Shown: positions 5,671 to 6,920 of the stretch, in pieces
Layout: each line of letters begins with the position of its first letter
How positions within the stretch are numbered: the stretch's first letter is position 1
Assembly (NCBI GenBank): GCA_017960705.1
Contig: JAGCYR010000225.1
Location: 1-6,920, forward strand
Reading direction: 5' to 3'
Length of the DNA stretch: 6,920 bases
Source of the DNA: Clostridia bacterium
GTDB lineage: Bacteria; Bacillota; Clostridia; Oscillospirales; CAG-272
The notes under the pieces: generated by a model
What the model was told of the DNA's origin: nothing
Databases searched by the model: none
The model's input: the letters and a program-made list of their open reading frames with translations, nothing else
Translations under genes and position numbers: made by a program

Positions 5671-6771
5671 ATGCCGTCGATCCCCGGGGAACTTTTCGAC
5701 CGACCCGACCTTACGCAAAAGATCGCGCGTGACGCCGCCGCGGGGCGCCCGCTTCTGCTCTACGGCACGGGGGACGGCGCCGACAAGACGGCGGCTTGGC
5801 TCGGCTCCCTCGGCGTGTCGCCCGCCGGGGTTTTCGTCAGCCCGGAACACGCGAGGGGACAGACCTTTCGCGGCTTTCCCGTTCTGACGGTCGACGAGGC
5901 GCTTTCACGGTGGGACGATCCGCTCGTTCTGCTCTGCTTCGCGTCGAGCCGCCCCGACGTGATCGATGGGATCGAAGCGCTCGCGCGGCGGGTCGAACTG
6001 CTGATCCCCGATCTTCCCGTCGCGGGGGAGACGCTCTTCGACCTCGCGTTCGCGAAGGCGCACCGGGACGAGATCGAGGCGGCGTACGCGCTCCTCTCCG
6101 ACGAACGCTCGCGGGAGGTCTATTCTTCTCTGCTTGCGTATAAACTGTCGGGGGAGCTCCCCCCGTTGCTTGCCTCGGCGGAACGCGATTACGACCCGTT
6201 TGCGCTGCTCCCGACCGAGCGTTTCAAGTTCGCGCTCGACGGGGGCGCCTACGACGGCGACACGGCGCGGGCTCTCTTGGATCGGGCTCCCGGATTACGC
6301 GAGATCGTCTGCGTCGAGCCCGACGAACGCAACTACCGCCGTCTGCTCGCCTACCGGGATCGTGAGGATCGCGCGGCGATAACCCCCCTCCGTTACGCTC
6401 TCTCGGACGCACCCGGCGCGGCTTCTCTCTTCGCGTCGGGCAACCGCAACTCGACCCTGTTCCGCTGCTCGCACGAGGCGAGACGGGAGACGGTCGACTG
6501 CAGAACGGTCGACGAACTGCTCGACGGACGGGCGGTCGATTTCATCAAACTCGACGTCGAGTGTTCGGAAGCCGCCGCTCTCCGCGGAGCGGAAAAGACG
6601 CTTTCGCGCTGCCGTCCGTCGCTTCTGGTCTCGGCGTATCACCGGAGCGAGGATCTGTTTGCACTCCCGCTGCTTCTCGCCCGGCTCTGCCCCGGCTCTC
6701 GGCTCTATTTGCGCCGCAGACGGTCGCTCCCGGCGTGGGACGTCGATCTGATCTGCGTCCCCGAACTTTGA
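5671..6771 (+). CDS. FkbM family SAM-dependent methyltransferase with N-terminal Rossmann-like domain
   Basis: A 366-residue predicted cytoplasmic protein. The C-terminal part (about 185-362) is an FkbM-type methyltransferase: SAM motif ALDGGAYDGDTA (188-199), acidic strand end CVEPDERNY (214-222), SDA after the third strand (245-247), VDCRTVDELL (275-284) and DFIKLDVECSE (290-300) followed by AALRGAEKTL, the family's most typical stretch. FkbM proteins O-methylate sugars or small-molecule acceptors. The N-terminal part (about 20-120) has a glycine-rich loop LLLYGTGDGAD (28-38) and alternating strands and helices, like a nucleotide- or sugar-binding Rossmann domain; a helical linker (121-180) joins the two. 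Start ATG 5671 has GGGAGGTGAT (5658-5667). The U32 gene follows after 17 nt, so the two are probably cotranscribed. The acceptor is not predictable, and no glycan cluster is visible. Confidence 0.88.
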   Translation: MPSIPGELFDRPDLTQKIARDAAAGRPLLLYGTGDGADKTAAWLGSLGVSPAGVFVSPEHARGQTFRGFPVLTVDEALSRWDDPLVLLCFASSRPDVIDGIEALARRVELLIPDLPVAGETLFDLAFAKAHRDEIEAAYALLSDERSREVYSSLLAYKLSGELPPLLASAERDYDPFALLPTERFKFALDGGAYDGDTARALLDRAPGLREIVCVEPDERNYRRLLAYRDREDRAAITPLRYALSDAPGAASLFASGNRNSTLFRCSHEARRETVDCRTVDELLDGRAVDFIKLDVECSEAAALRGAEKTLSRCRPSLLVSAYHRSEDLFALPLLLARLCPGSRLYLRRRRSLPAWDVDLICVPEL

Positions 6772-6788
6772 ACGAAAGGAATACCGTG

Positions 6789-6920
6789 ATGGAACTGCTC
6801 TCCCCCGCCGGCAATTTGGAAAAGCTCCGCGCCGCGATCAATTTCGGCGCCGACGCCGTGTACCTGTCGGGTCCCGGATTCGGGCTTCGCGCGGCGTCCA
6901 CCGAGTTCTCGCCCGAGGCG
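6789..6920 (+). CDS. U32 family peptidase, N-terminal fragment (runs off window)
   Basis: The first 44 residues of a longer protein (complete members have roughly 400-800 residues). MELLSPAGNLEKLRAAINFG and ADAVYLSG match the highly conserved N-terminus of U32 proteins (ELLAPAGN...K..A...GADAVYLG), and FGLRAAS continues the family pattern. Despite the peptidase name, characterised members act in RNA hydroxylation (TrhP/YrrN-YrrO on tRNA uridine 34, RlhA on 23S rRNA); some Firmicutes members are linked to collagen degradation. Which subgroup this is cannot be told from 44 residues. ATG 6789 has GAAAGGA (6774-6780) 8 nt upstream; an in-frame GTG at 6786 directly before it is a less likely start. 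It is 17 nt from the methyltransferase stop and likely shares its transcript. Confidence 0.93.
   Translation, partial: MELLSPAGNLEKLRAAINFGADAVYLSGPGFGLRAASTEFSPEA

Noticed and set aside
1..6920. Search by eye for tRNA or rRNA genes, CRISPR repeats, transposase genes and IS ends.
   Set aside because: None was seen. The only repeats are the three paralogous genes with their spacers and the short hairpins listed.

Overview
The window looks like a chromosomal piece of a GC-rich member of the Firmicutes, most likely an uncultured gut-type clostridium (Oscillospirales or Christensenellales-like). This rests on strong AGGAGG-type ribosome binding sites, a clostridial-style ribosomal protein L19, a PKCI/Hint-type HIT protein, a U32 peptidase, and lipoproteins of a kind common in gut Clostridia. 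The taxonomic call is an inference.

Left two thirds (1-4486, minus strand): three tandem paralogous genes of about 570 codons. Each encodes a secreted lipoprotein with a signal peptide, the lipobox cysteine at residue 24, a Thr/Ala/Glu-rich linker and a body resembling extracellular solute-binding proteins of ABC importers. The most downstream copy runs off the left edge. The two spacers are related in sequence, so gene and spacer were duplicated together. No permease or ATPase is visible. A strong promoter (TTGACA-N17-TAGAAT) precedes the first gene, which most likely starts at GTG 4486.

Middle (4487-5230): a gene-free interval of 339 bases holds divergent promoters, one for the lipoprotein array and an extended -10 promoter for rplS (ribosomal protein L19). 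The rplS transcript has a structured leader of about 95 nt that may be an L19 autoregulatory leader. A perfect 13-bp hairpin ends rplS and lies between it and the convergent HIT gene.

Right (5233-6920): a HIT-family nucleotide hydrolase gene on the minus strand with its own extended -10 promoter. Divergent from it is a plus-strand pair: a two-domain FkbM-family methyltransferase and, 17 nt downstream, the start of a U32 family peptidase gene that runs off the right edge.

The housekeeping part is ordinary. The most distinctive feature is the tandem lipoprotein array. I found no evidence for a wholly new system, CRISPR array, RNA gene or mobile element.
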